A stretch of 16,510 bases of DNA from the NCBI GenBank assembly GCA_002726865.1, contig PBSW01000007.1:1-16510 (forward strand), read 5' to 3'. The notes beneath the pieces are model-generated. The model made no database searches, was not told the DNA's origin, and worked only from the letters and a program-made list of their open reading frames with translations. Source of the DNA: Candidatus Bathyarchaeota archaeon (lineage in GTDB: Archaea > Thermoproteota > Bathyarchaeia > TCS64). A program made the position numbers and the translations under genes. Shown here piece by piece: positions 7,382-14,474 of the stretch. Position 1 is the first letter of the stretch; every line of letters starts with the position of its first letter.

Positions 7382-7590
7382 TGACGTGTCCCCCAAACTG
7401 TACCAGTTATAATGTTAGAAAAGCGAAAGCAGTAAAAAGGGGGGATCTAGATGGTAAGGAAGACTTATACACCAGAACAGATTAGCAACAAGCTGAGGGA
7501 AGCCGAGGTTATGACTAGCCAGGGAGCCACTATGTGGGAAGCTAGCAGGAAGATAGGAGTTACGGAGCAAACGTATTACCGCTAGAAGAA
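7382..7590 (+). mobile_element. IS3-family remnant: left end and 5' part of orfA
   Basis: The stretch TGACGTGTCCCCCAAACTG at 7382 resembles an IS3-family left terminal repeat. The ATG at 7451, with GGGGG upstream, opens a 44-codon frame beginning MVRKTYTPEQISNKLREAE and ending ASRKIGVTEQTYYR. This is the helix-turn-helix N-terminus of an IS3 OrfA transposase. It stops at a TAG (7583-7585) where the family has Trp (YYRW), and homology fades within a few codons. The leucine-zipper part of OrfA is absent here; its last residues reappear at 9073. The element is dead. Confidence 0.8.
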
Positions 7591-7640
7591 AGGAATAAGA
7601 AAGAGTCGGACTCCCCCTGAAACAACGCTTAGCTTAGCTG

Positions 7641-8417
7641 CTAGTACTTCAGTGTATACTTCTCCTTGAACTCATCAACGATCTCAAGTAATTCCGGATT
7701 CAGGGAATATCTTACTCTTTCGGTAATATAATCGGGAATCTGTTTATAGTAGGCATGAGCGATACCACCTGTCATGCAGGCGAGTGTATCGCTGTCACCT
7801 CCCAGCGATACTGCCTTTCTGATGGCATCTTCATAGTCGCTCGATTCCAGAAAAGCGATGATTGCCTGAGGCACCGAGCCCTGGCAGGTTTCGTTAAACC
7901 GATACTTAGGGCGAATCTCATTCAGAGTCTGGTGCAGGTTATAACCGAAAGTGTCTTCAACATATTTGAGTATCTGTTCTTTACTTTCTCCCGACTTGGC
8001 CAGAAAGATTGAAGCAGCAATAGCTTGAGCTCCCTTTATGCCCTCCGGATGATTATGGGTAACGACGGCACTTCGATCAGCCTCATTCATCACGGAATCC
8101 AGCGTCGTGTAAGCAAAGCCGATAGGGCTGACCCTCATGGCCGATCCGTTACCGAAGCTATTGTATGGAGCTAGACTGTCGCTGCCTAGCCACTCAAGAA
8201 ACCTGCCACCGTAGCCTGCGTAAGGGTACCTTCGCCCATATTCTTTGAACGTCGCAGCGTAATCTTTGTCATACAAAATGCAGTCGGCTACGGCGATGGT
8301 CAGCACCGAGTCATCCGTGGGGGTTGATTCCGGGGTAAAAAATTTAAAATCAGTTGATTTAGTATTACAAAACTCGTAGGCTGAACCTATAATATCGCCA
8401 GCAATAGCTCCGAGCAT
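7641..8417 (-). CDS. ADP-ribosylglycohydrolase family protein
   Basis: It is predicted to remove ADP-ribose from proteins or other acceptors (DraG/ARH family; two divalent metal ions, all-alpha fold). In the 258-residue protein the metal-site motifs are intact: MLGAIAGDIIGSAYE (1-15), PTDDSVLT (33-40), GNGSAMRVSPIG (89-100), THNHPEG (120-126) and GGDSDTLA (206-213). I start at 8417 because family members begin with this M-GAI-GD-IGS segment. The frame extends upstream to 8504, but that part looks non-homologous. AGGA lies about 7 nt upstream of the chosen ATG. No DraT-like ADP-ribosyltransferase is present, so a nitrogenase role is unsupported. It lies between the two halves of a decayed IS3 element, which suggests acquisition by transfer or insertion. 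The exact substrate is unknown. Confidence 0.88.
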   Translation of the reverse strand: MLGAIAGDIIGSAYEFCNTKSTDFKFFTPESTPTDDSVLTIAVADCILYDKDYAATFKEYGRRYPYAGYGGRFLEWLGSDSLAPYNSFGNGSAMRVSPIGFAYTTLDSVMNEADRSAVVTHNHPEGIKGAQAIAASIFLAKSGESKEQILKYVEDTFGYNLHQTLNEIRPKYRFNETCQGSVPQAIIAFLESSDYEDAIRKAVSLGGDSDTLACMTGGIAHAYYKQIPDYITERVRYSLNPELLEIVDEFKEKYTLKY

Positions 8418-8506
8418 TTTTAGTCCTATCGCCTGTATTCCCTTCAGGAACTTAGAGTAAGAGAGGCCCTGCAGGATACTTAACTGTACCATCGTGAAAT
8501 GCAATA

Positions 8507-9012
8507 TTACAATGGTTTTCCAGAAGTCGGCGGTTTAAGTTTATGAAGCAGATCAGTAATATGGTTCTTGATGGCTTCGAACTTCTTCTGTAGACTTTCA
8601 CGTGAGGCGTCTTGTACTCTCGTCTAGGTCGGATCTGATGGTATCGGCTTCATATTTTCGGTGTCAATAAGCCGAAGCAATGGCGCAAAAGGGTAACCAA
8701 GGCGTTTAAGTGCCTTCACTGCATCTTCCGTGAACCCCGCAAGGTTAGGTGGTTGTTCGAAAAGACTGGTGTGACGCGCCATAGCAATGTCTATGTAGGT
8801 AGCTTCAAGAAGTAACTGGCGTCCCTTCTCAAGTAGGGCAGCTTTTTCTGCGCGCTTGCGTACCTCTTGAATTTCGTGATCCTTCCGCTTAACATCTTCA
8901 ACGACCGAGGCTAAGATATTGATTGAGTAATGGCGGCGAGAGTATAATCATGTTCGACCACATAGTGCTTTGTGCTATAGACCACCAGCTCCTGAAGCGA
9001 TAATGCCAGTAA
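8507..9012 (-). pseudogene. Broken unidentified gene upstream of the ADP-ribosylglycohydrolase
   Basis: Minus-strand reading gives LLALSLQELVVYSTKHYVV then EHDYTLAAITQSI. A frameshift at about 8915-8940 leads to INILASVVEDVKRKDHEIQE, a helical Lys/Glu-rich stretch, ATYIDIAMARHTSLFEQPPN, DAVKALKRLGYPFAPLLRLI and PIPSDPT. An in-frame TAG (8624-8626) follows, then ASRESLQKKFEAIKNHITDL and PTSGKPL, ending at a TAA at 8507-8509. The three pieces look like one protein of about 165 residues, interrupted by one frameshift and one nonsense codon. I do not recognise the family. It is co-directional with the ADP-ribosylglycohydrolase and ends 89 nt before its start, so the two may have been an operon. 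Confidence 0.5.
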
Positions 9013-9072
9013 TTATGCCGGTAACTCTAACTTAGAAAGTGGTATAATTATTTGGGGCAGGTTACCCTTTTC

Positions 9073-9365
9073 CTGGATAATGCTATTTTGAAAGAAGCCG
9101 CACGGGGAAACTCATAAACCCGTCCCGCAGACGGCAGACGTAAGATAACCCAGCAGATCTGCCAGGCACTGGTAGTCTCGGAAAGGCGGGCTTGTAAGAT
9201 ACTAGGTCAAGCCAGAGCCACGCAGCGGCACCACTCACCGACACCCTCTGATGAGAAACGGCTTACTGAGGAGATTATTACACTGGCAACTAAATATGGA
9301 CGGTATGGCTACCGGAGGACAACGGCCTTGTTAAATAATGAGAAAGGATGGAGAGTGAATCATAG
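9073..9365 (+). mobile_element. IS3-family remnant: orfA 3' end and 5' part of orfB
   Basis: LDNAILKEAARGNS followed by TAA (9115-9117) is the typical C-terminus of an IS3 OrfA. It is followed by an OrfB start region: ITQQICQALVVSERRACKIL, GQARATQRHH, then EKRLTEEIITLATKYGRYGY and RRTTALLNNEKGWRVNH. In IS3 elements this is the HTH-21 region just before the DDE integrase core. Homology ends at about 9365 (VNHR then unrelated), so the DDE catalytic core and right terminal repeat are missing. With the left part at 7382-7590 this could be one element split by about 1.5 kb, or two separate relics. Confidence 0.8.
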
Positions 9366-9482
9366 GGACGCAAGAACTGGTATAACTAATGGGGGTCGGT
9401 TACTTATATGCAATACGTATTCATTTAGCTTAAGCTCATACCAATATCATCACAGCTGAATGGCCTCTCGCGAGTACGTAAA

Positions 9483-10811
9483 ATGAGTGAAAACTGGCAA
9501 AAAGCCTACAGAAGGAAACTCGTTTCAGCCGAGGCAGCCGTAAAGGTAGTGAGGTCGGGGGACAAGGTGGTTTTCACACACGGCAGAGAACCACTAGCCT
9601 TAGGCCTTGCCCTTGCCGCGCGGCGAAGCGAACTCCAAAATGTTAAGCTTTACCTGGCTAATCCGCACACAGATTTTGATTGGTATAGTCCTGATTGGAG
9701 GGAGAGTTTCAGTATCGAAATGAGTTATATTCTACCTGATTTTCGGGAGAGGTTTAAAAAGCGCTATTATGATTTAGTCGTCGGAGGCCTAACGGGTTTT
9801 ACATCTCAATATCAAGCTTTAAACCAGATCGACGTTCTGCTGACCGAAGTTTCCCCTCCAGACGAAAGCGGTTTATGCAGCTTTGGTGCTTCGGTGTGGG
9901 GAAAGAAAAAGGTAATAAAAAGTGCCCGAACAGTTATTGCCGAGGTGAATAAAGAACTTATCCGTACTTATGGTGATAACTCGATTCATGTCTCCGAGAT
10001 TGACTATTTTGTTGAACATTTATACGCTGAGGAGTTCAAGGGTGGAAGTGACCTGTTGGGCCGGGCAATCGGAATGCCGGGAAAAGTAGAAGAAAAGATC
10101 GCCCGGTATGTTGGTACCTTGACCAATGACGGAGATACTCTGCAAATTGGTGTTGGTAGCACATCTGAGTGGTTAGTGCCACTGGGAATACTAGATAACA
10201 GAGTAGATCTAGGATGGCATTCCGAGGTAACACCGAGAGGAGTTATCAAAAAGGTGCGTGATGGTACCATTAATGGGAGATATAAAAATTGCCACCAAGG
10301 TAAGGTCGTTACCGTAGCAATAGGTGGAGGAATAAAAGAAGATCTGGAGTTTGTTAACGATAACCCCATATTCGAACTTTACGATGCCGACTATGTTCTT
10401 GACCCAAGGGTAATTGCCAGCAACGACAACGTATTGGCCATTAATAGTGCACTCTGCATAGACTTAACCGGTCAAATTGCTGCGGAGTCCACAGGATGGT
10501 CTATGTTTGGCGGCCCGGGAGGTCAACTTGCTTTTGCTATCGGCTCTCATATGTCTAAAGGTGGCCGCTTTATCACCGCCCTCCCATCTACGACGAGCGG
10601 GGGTTATTTATCTCGTATCGTGTCTTCTTTACCCGAAGGTACTATAGTAACAGTGCCACGTACTCTTTCGGACATTGTTGTTACTGAATACGGAATTGCA
10701 AAATTAAAAGGTAAATCACAGAGAGAAAGAGCATTAGAGCTGATAGCTATAGCCCATCCTACTTTCCGGCAAGAACTGGATAGGGAAGCTCATTGTCTGT
10801 TTTGGCCTTAA
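9483..10811 (+). CDS. Acyl-CoA:carboxylate CoA-transferase (4-hydroxybutyrate/acetyl-CoA hydrolase-transferase family)
   Basis: It is predicted to move CoA between acyl-CoA and a free acid through a glutamyl-CoA intermediate. The 442-residue length and motif order match the 4-hydroxybutyrate CoA-transferase / butyryl-CoA:acetate transferase group: an N-terminal SAEAAVKVVRSGDKVVF (15-31), EVSPPDESGLCSFG (122-135), GVGSTSEW (223-230), LGWHSEVTPRG (243-253) with probable catalytic Glu248, and a CoA-binding FGGPGGQLAF (342-351). The usual HSEM/HTEM reads HSEV here. The start matches the family N-terminus, although no ribosome site precedes the ATG. It opens the co-directional catabolic cluster and follows directly after IS3 debris. 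It probably recycles CoA from a pathway product to a new acid; the specific acids are unknown. Confidence 0.88.
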   Translation: MSENWQKAYRRKLVSAEAAVKVVRSGDKVVFTHGREPLALGLALAARRSELQNVKLYLANPHTDFDWYSPDWRESFSIEMSYILPDFRERFKKRYYDLVVGGLTGFTSQYQALNQIDVLLTEVSPPDESGLCSFGASVWGKKKVIKSARTVIAEVNKELIRTYGDNSIHVSEIDYFVEHLYAEEFKGGSDLLGRAIGMPGKVEEKIARYVGTLTNDGDTLQIGVGSTSEWLVPLGILDNRVDLGWHSEVTPRGVIKKVRDGTINGRYKNCHQGKVVTVAIGGGIKEDLEFVNDNPIFELYDADYVLDPRVIASNDNVLAINSALCIDLTGQIAAESTGWSMFGGPGGQLAFAIGSHMSKGGRFITALPSTTSGGYLSRIVSSLPEGTIVTVPRTLSDIVVTEYGIAKLKGKSQRERALELIAIAHPTFRQELDREAHCLFWP

Positions 10812-10821
10812 ACATTAGTCA

Positions 10822-10851
10822 TAGACAGTATGGTGATTGATTTCTTATAAT
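10822..10851 (+). promoter_or_regulatory. Candidate promoter for the desulforedoxin-like pair
   Basis: TAGACA (10822-10827; 5 of 6 matches to TTGACA) is followed after 18 nt by a perfect TATAAT (10846-10851). It lies in the 64-nt gap after the CoA-transferase gene, 24 nt before the next ATG, which has a strong AGGAGG site (10865-10870). It would give the small iron proteins and downstream genes their own transcript. Confidence 0.45.
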
Positions 10852-10875
10852 GGGAGATGAAAATAGGAGGGTGCC

Positions 10876-11007
10876 ATGGCAAATCAGGTTGGTAAAAGGT
10901 ATATCTGTACCAGATGCGGCTCGGATTTCATAGTAACAAAGGGGGGGGATGGAACAGTGAGTTGCTGTGGTAAACCAATGGATTTAAAAAAGACGGAGAA
11001 AAAATAA
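10876..11007 (+). CDS. Desulforedoxin-like rubredoxin-type Fe(Cys)4 mini-protein (copy 1)
   Basis: A 43-residue protein: MANQVGKRYICTRCG, then a TKGGDGTVSCCGKPM segment and a Lys-rich end. Cysteines 11, 14, 30 and 31 give the CX2C...CC pattern of desulforedoxin and of the N-terminal FeS4 domain of desulfoferrodoxin, which bind one iron per subunit and usually act as homodimeric electron carriers. The catalytic superoxide reductase domain is absent. AGGAGG lies 5 nt before the ATG, the best ribosome site in this cluster. A run of eight G (10941-10948) lies inside the gene; the frame across it is right, because both flanks match copy 2. It sits between acyl-CoA pathway genes, so a role passing electrons to an acyl-CoA redox step is an inference. 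Confidence 0.8.
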   Translation: MANQVGKRYICTRCGSDFIVTKGGDGTVSCCGKPMDLKKTEKK

Positions 11008-11018
11008 GAGGGAAAATA

Positions 11019-11162
11019 ATGACAAATCTATTGGGTAAACGGTATCGCTGTAAAGTCTGTGGTACGGAGGTTCTATGTACAAAATCCGGTGATGGGGAAG
11101 TAATGTGTTGCGCCGAAAAAATGGAACAGGTAACTCCTAGGCCAATACCATCATCAGATTAA
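11019..11162 (+). CDS. Desulforedoxin-like rubredoxin-type Fe(Cys)4 mini-protein (copy 2)
   Basis: A 47-residue paralogue, 11 nt downstream of copy 1. It reads MTNLLGKRYRCKVCG, then TKSGDGEVMCCAEKM and a Pro/Ser-containing tail. Cys11, Cys14, Cys30 and Cys31 are in the same positions as in copy 1, with one extra Cys at position 20. GKRY-C--CG, TK-GDG-V-CC and the following M are shared, so the pair arose by tandem duplication. The tails differ: basic in copy 1, Pro-rich and acidic here. It could form a heterodimer with copy 1 or a homodimer; desulforedoxins normally dimerise through this fold. The upstream AGAGGG is a modest ribosome site. About 150 nt without a clear gene separate it from the ligase gene. 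Confidence 0.78.
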   Translation: MTNLLGKRYRCKVCGTEVLCTKSGDGEVMCCAEKMEQVTPRPIPSSD

Positions 11163-11312
11163 ACAAGTTATTAAATTTAGGTGAGGTTGGTATCGATCTC
11201 TATTTGAATGGCAGACTTGAAAAGGGATTGTACCATCGAAAACAAATCAGCTAATTAAGAATACACACCGGTAATAGTTAGCGAAAAGAACCTTTTAGCC
11301 GAGCGGTTGAAA

Positions 11313-12899
11313 ATGATCACAACAGAACTTCTTAACATAGCAAGCTCTATTTGCCCCGAGCGTGTGGCTGTTTCCTCTGAGGGAATCAAGTATACATATG
11401 TCGGATTAAGTGAAAGAGTAGATAGGCTGGCTAAGTCTTTGTTGGGTCTTGGCGTAAGCAAAGGTGATAGGGTTGCTTTTCTACAGGTAAACTGCAGACA
11501 ATCTGTGGAAACATATTTTGCCGCAGCCACCATTGGCGCTATATATGTACCGTTAAATTATAGGGCAAAAGCTCAAGAACTTGTCTATATCCTCAACGAT
11601 GCTGAAGCTAACGTTTTATATATTGGCGAACGCTATATCGATTTGGTTAATTCGATCATTGATAGTTTGACGTTAAAACCTGCGTTAATATCCTTGGAGA
11701 AGAGACATAGTGGTATGCCTTACTATGAAGACCTGATATCATCTTCCCCGTTAGGAGATATCTCTGCAGAGCTGAATCCCGATGATACTACTGTTTTATT
11801 ATATACCGCTGGTACTACGGGTCTGCCAAAAGGAGTTTTGCTCTCGCATAATAGCTTCACCATATATATACTCGAGAATGTAGACCCGGCTGATCCAGAG
11901 GCACATGAAACGATTTTAATAAGTGTACCCATGTATCATGTTGCTGGAATGCAGGCCATGCTTGTTTCCATTTATGGCGGGCGAACTATTGTAATGGAGC
12001 GACAGTTTCAGACAGAAGAATCAATGGAATTAATAGAGTCGGAGAAGGTTTCTAGGGCTATTGTGGTGCCCACAATGTTGAAACAAATAATTGACTATCC
12101 CGATTTTGCTAAACGTGATTTAAGTAGTCTGAAAGTAATAACCTACGGTGCAGCACCTATGCCAATTGACGTAATTAGAAAAGCGGTAGAACTCTTACCA
12201 GGGGTAAGTTTCATAAATGCTTTCGGACAGACTGAAACGTCTTCCACAATTACCATGCTAGGTCCGGAAGACCATGTTATCGAGGGTAGTGATGAGGAAA
12301 GGGAGATAAAACTGAAGAGGCTTTCTTCCATTGGTAAGGCTCTCCCCGATATCGAGGTAAAAGTAGTAAATCAGGATGGTAAGGGATTAGTGCCAAACAA
12401 GATAGGAGAGATAGTGGCCCGTGGCGCTAGGGTAATGAATGAGTACTGGAAAAGTGAGAAACTGGATAAACAGATCATCGATAAAGATGGCTGGATTCAC
12501 ACTGGTGATATGGGATATATGGATGTGGACGGATACTTCTACTTGGCCGGTAGGTCGAGCGATATGATCATCAGAAGTGGAGAGAACATTTCTCCGGCTG
12601 AGATTGAAGCTATACTTCTCTCCCACGCTAAAATTGAAGACGCGGCTGTGATAGGGATTCCGGATGAGGAGTGGGGTGAACAACCTCTGGCCATTGTAGT
12701 ACTTGCACGTGAAGAATCATCCTCTGCTGACGAGATAATCGAGTATTGTCGATCAAAGATAGCCAGCTATAAGAAACCACGGGGAATAATCTTCGTTAAT
12801 GAGCTGCCGCGAAATCCAATGGGCAAAGTCCTGAAACGAGAACTACGCGAAAAGTATGAGAACTATTTCATTTCTACCAAAACAGAGTCAGGAGACTGA
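11313..12899 (+). CDS. Acyl-CoA ligase (AMP-forming, FadD/MenE-like)
   Basis: It activates a carboxylic acid to its CoA thioester through an acyl-AMP. The protein is 528 residues from this ATG (a TTG two codons earlier at 11307 is also possible; neither has a clear ribosome site). Motifs numbered from the TTG: P-loop YTAGTTGLPKG (166-176), PMYHVAGM (208-215), AFGQTET (305-311), GWIHTGDMG (395-403), GRSSDMIIRSGENISPAEIE (415-434), and PRNPMGKVLKREL with catalytic Lys507. The usual Ser of YTSGTTG is Ala here, a tolerated change. It resembles medium/long-chain or aromatic acyl-CoA ligases rather than acetyl-CoA synthetase, lacking the NWWQTE pocket. It is followed after 10 nt by a crotonase gene, suggesting that its product is processed by the next two enzymes. 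Substrate unknown. Confidence 0.88.
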   Translation: MITTELLNIASSICPERVAVSSEGIKYTYVGLSERVDRLAKSLLGLGVSKGDRVAFLQVNCRQSVETYFAAATIGAIYVPLNYRAKAQELVYILNDAEANVLYIGERYIDLVNSIIDSLTLKPALISLEKRHSGMPYYEDLISSSPLGDISAELNPDDTTVLLYTAGTTGLPKGVLLSHNSFTIYILENVDPADPEAHETILISVPMYHVAGMQAMLVSIYGGRTIVMERQFQTEESMELIESEKVSRAIVVPTMLKQIIDYPDFAKRDLSSLKVITYGAAPMPIDVIRKAVELLPGVSFINAFGQTETSSTITMLGPEDHVIEGSDEEREIKLKRLSSIGKALPDIEVKVVNQDGKGLVPNKIGEIVARGARVMNEYWKSEKLDKQIIDKDGWIHTGDMGYMDVDGYFYLAGRSSDMIIRSGENISPAEIEAILLSHAKIEDAAVIGIPDEEWGEQPLAIVVLAREESSSADEIIEYCRSKIASYKKPRGIIFVNELPRNPMGKVLKRELREKYENYFISTKTESGD

Positions 12900-12909
12900 A
12901 AAGTTACCC

Positions 12910-13695
12910 ATGGTTAGCGATAGCGTCATCTTGCGTATTGAAGAGCATATAGGTTACGTGGTTCTTAACCGCCCTGAGTCGGGAAATATCGTCAATCAGG
13001 AAATGGCTTACATGTTTAAGGACGTGTGCGCCAAGATAAATCAGAATGCAGAGATCTATGTAGTTGTAGTAACCGGTGTTGGAGAGACTTTTTGTGATGG
13101 AAGTGAATTGGAAAAGTTACTTATTAATGGAAGCATGGACGCTGATTATGCAAAAACTTTAATTGATGACTTCAGTATCGCCACATCTGTCTCTAGTATT
13201 GATAAACCTGTTATCGTAGCTATTAACGGTAATGCTATGGGACAAGGATTAGAACTCGCCCTTGCCTGCGATATCAGATACGCCTCAGCCGGATCTCATT
13301 TCGGCTTATTGCAAGTCAGCCAAGGCTTGATACCAATGAACGGTGGTACCCAACGTCTGCCTCGCCTAGTCGGTAAAGGGCAGGCTCTGGAACTGATTCT
13401 CACTGCTAGAATAATTGACACCAGAGAGGCTTTAAGAATAGGCCTGATAAATAAAAGGGTTACCAAAGAGATGCTAAACTCTGAAGTCGAGGCAGTGGTA
13501 AAACTGATCGCAACCAAGGGGCCTGTGGCACTTAAGTTAGCTAAGGAAGCAATTAGCCGCGGGCTTGAATCATCTCTGGAGGAGGGGCTCGGTCTGGAAA
13601 TAGATCTTTATTCGCTGCTCCAGACAACCGACGACCGACGAGAGGGTATCCAGGCTTTTCTTGAAAAAAGGCAGCCTAAATTCAAAGGGCAGTAA
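12910..13695 (+). CDS. Enoyl-CoA hydratase/isomerase (crotonase) family protein lacking one catalytic Glu
   Basis: It is a crotonase-fold enzyme acting on an acyl-CoA. In the 261-residue protein I see IGYVVLNRPESGN (14-26), the oxyanion-hole segment GETFCDGSEL (58-67), AINGNAMGQGLELALACDIR (104-123), FGLLQVSQGLIP (131-142) and GGTQRLPRLVGKGQALEL (145-162). The first catalytic glutamate of true hydratases is present (Glu115, equivalent to Glu144 of rat mitochondrial enoyl-CoA hydratase). The second position (rat Glu164, in the F-G-x-P-E-x motif) is Gln135. An ordinary syn-hydratase mechanism is therefore doubtful; isomerase, hydrolase, C-C bond cleaving or non-catalytic roles are open. The frame could begin at 12856 inside the ligase gene, but the family N-terminus starts at the ATG at 12910. 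AGGAGA lies about 15 nt upstream. Confidence 0.85.
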   Translation: MVSDSVILRIEEHIGYVVLNRPESGNIVNQEMAYMFKDVCAKINQNAEIYVVVVTGVGETFCDGSELEKLLINGSMDADYAKTLIDDFSIATSVSSIDKPVIVAINGNAMGQGLELALACDIRYASAGSHFGLLQVSQGLIPMNGGTQRLPRLVGKGQALELILTARIIDTREALRIGLINKRVTKEMLNSEVEAVVKLIATKGPVALKLAKEAISRGLESSLEEGLGLEIDLYSLLQTTDDRREGIQAFLEKRQPKFKGQ

Positions 13696-13716
13696 ACACC
13701 GGGTCAATTAGTAATA

Positions 13717-14445
13717 ATGGTTAATGGATTTGAGTCGATACTATTTGAGAAAAGGGACGGTATAAGCTACGTTACACTGAATCGTCCAGAGTATTTGAAT
13801 GCCTTCAACCTCCAGATGCGGGACGAATTGTATCAGATATTGAAGGCTATCAAGGATGATTCTGATATTAAAGTCGCCATATTCAGTGGGACCGGAGAAA
13901 AAGCCTTTTGTGCCGGAGCTGATCTGCATGAATTTCTGACTGCTCCTTCTCCTATCGTGGCAAGGGAAGTACGCCGTGAAAGAGACGTGTGGGAACTTTT
14001 TCTCAGTGTAACCAAGCCAATGCTTGCGGTGCTGCATGGATTTGTTCTGGGTAGCGGGCTGGAGATTGCCCTATGCTGTGACATCAGAATTGCTTCTCGA
14101 GATGCACAGTTCGGTTTGCCCGAAACAACACTAGGCATTATCCCGGCAGCTGGAGGTACTCAGACACTGAGTCGGCTCATTGGCAAGGCAAACGCAATGG
14201 AAATGATTTTTACCGGTCGATTGATTGGAGCGGAGGAAGCTCTGAAACTGGGGTTAGTTAATCAGGCGGTACCCAGACAAAGGCTTTTACCTGTTTCTGA
14301 AGAGCTAGCAAGGAGAATAACGAGCTATAAAGCACAGGCGTTGTGCGGGGCAAAAAAAGCGGTGATCAGAGGGTTTGATCATCCTTTGGAACAAGGACTT
14401 GAAACGGAACAGCGTATCGGATTAATGGCGGCTATCAGTAAATAA
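13717..14445 (+). CDS. Enoyl-CoA hydratase (crotonase family), both catalytic glutamates present
   Basis: It is predicted to hydrate a 2-enoyl-CoA to a 3-hydroxyacyl-CoA. In the 242-residue protein I see ISYVTLNRPEYLNAFN (16-31), the oxyanion segment KAFCAGADLHEF (62-73), VLGSGLEIALCCDIRIAS (110-127) with Glu116, FGLPETTLGIIPAAGGTQ (132-149) with Glu136, and FTGRLIGAEEALKLGLVN (165-182). Both glutamates match the active hydratase pair. It ends at GLMAAISK, roughly 15-20 residues short of typical members, which continue with a DKREGI-AF-EKR-P-F tail such as the one seen in the preceding gene. The tail is absent from the following DNA in all frames I checked. It follows the other crotonase gene by 21 nt with no clear ribosome site. 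Confidence 0.87.
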   Translation: MVNGFESILFEKRDGISYVTLNRPEYLNAFNLQMRDELYQILKAIKDDSDIKVAIFSGTGEKAFCAGADLHEFLTAPSPIVAREVRRERDVWELFLSVTKPMLAVLHGFVLGSGLEIALCCDIRIASRDAQFGLPETTLGIIPAAGGTQTLSRLIGKANAMEMIFTGRLIGAEEALKLGLVNQAVPRQRLLPVSEELARRITSYKAQALCGAKKAVIRGFDHPLEQGLETEQRIGLMAAISK

Positions 14446-14474
14446 ATTATTTCTCTTGCCTCATATTATTTTCT

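Noticed and set aside
541..8626. In-frame TAG codons in three interrupted genes (URO-D remnant, orfA, gene upstream of the glycohydrolase), possibly read as pyrrolysine
   Set aside because: Two of the three genes also carry frameshifts, and the orfA remnant and URO-D remnant are truncated. The TAG sits at a normal Trp position in orfA, and two intact genes end in TAG. Ordinary decay explains them better.
11163..11312. Short open stretch between desulforedoxin copy 2 and the ligase (GEVGIDLYLNGRLEKG...)
   Set aside because: It reads plausibly in one frame up to a TAA at about 11254, but has no start codon with a ribosome site and no recognisable family; left as intergenic.
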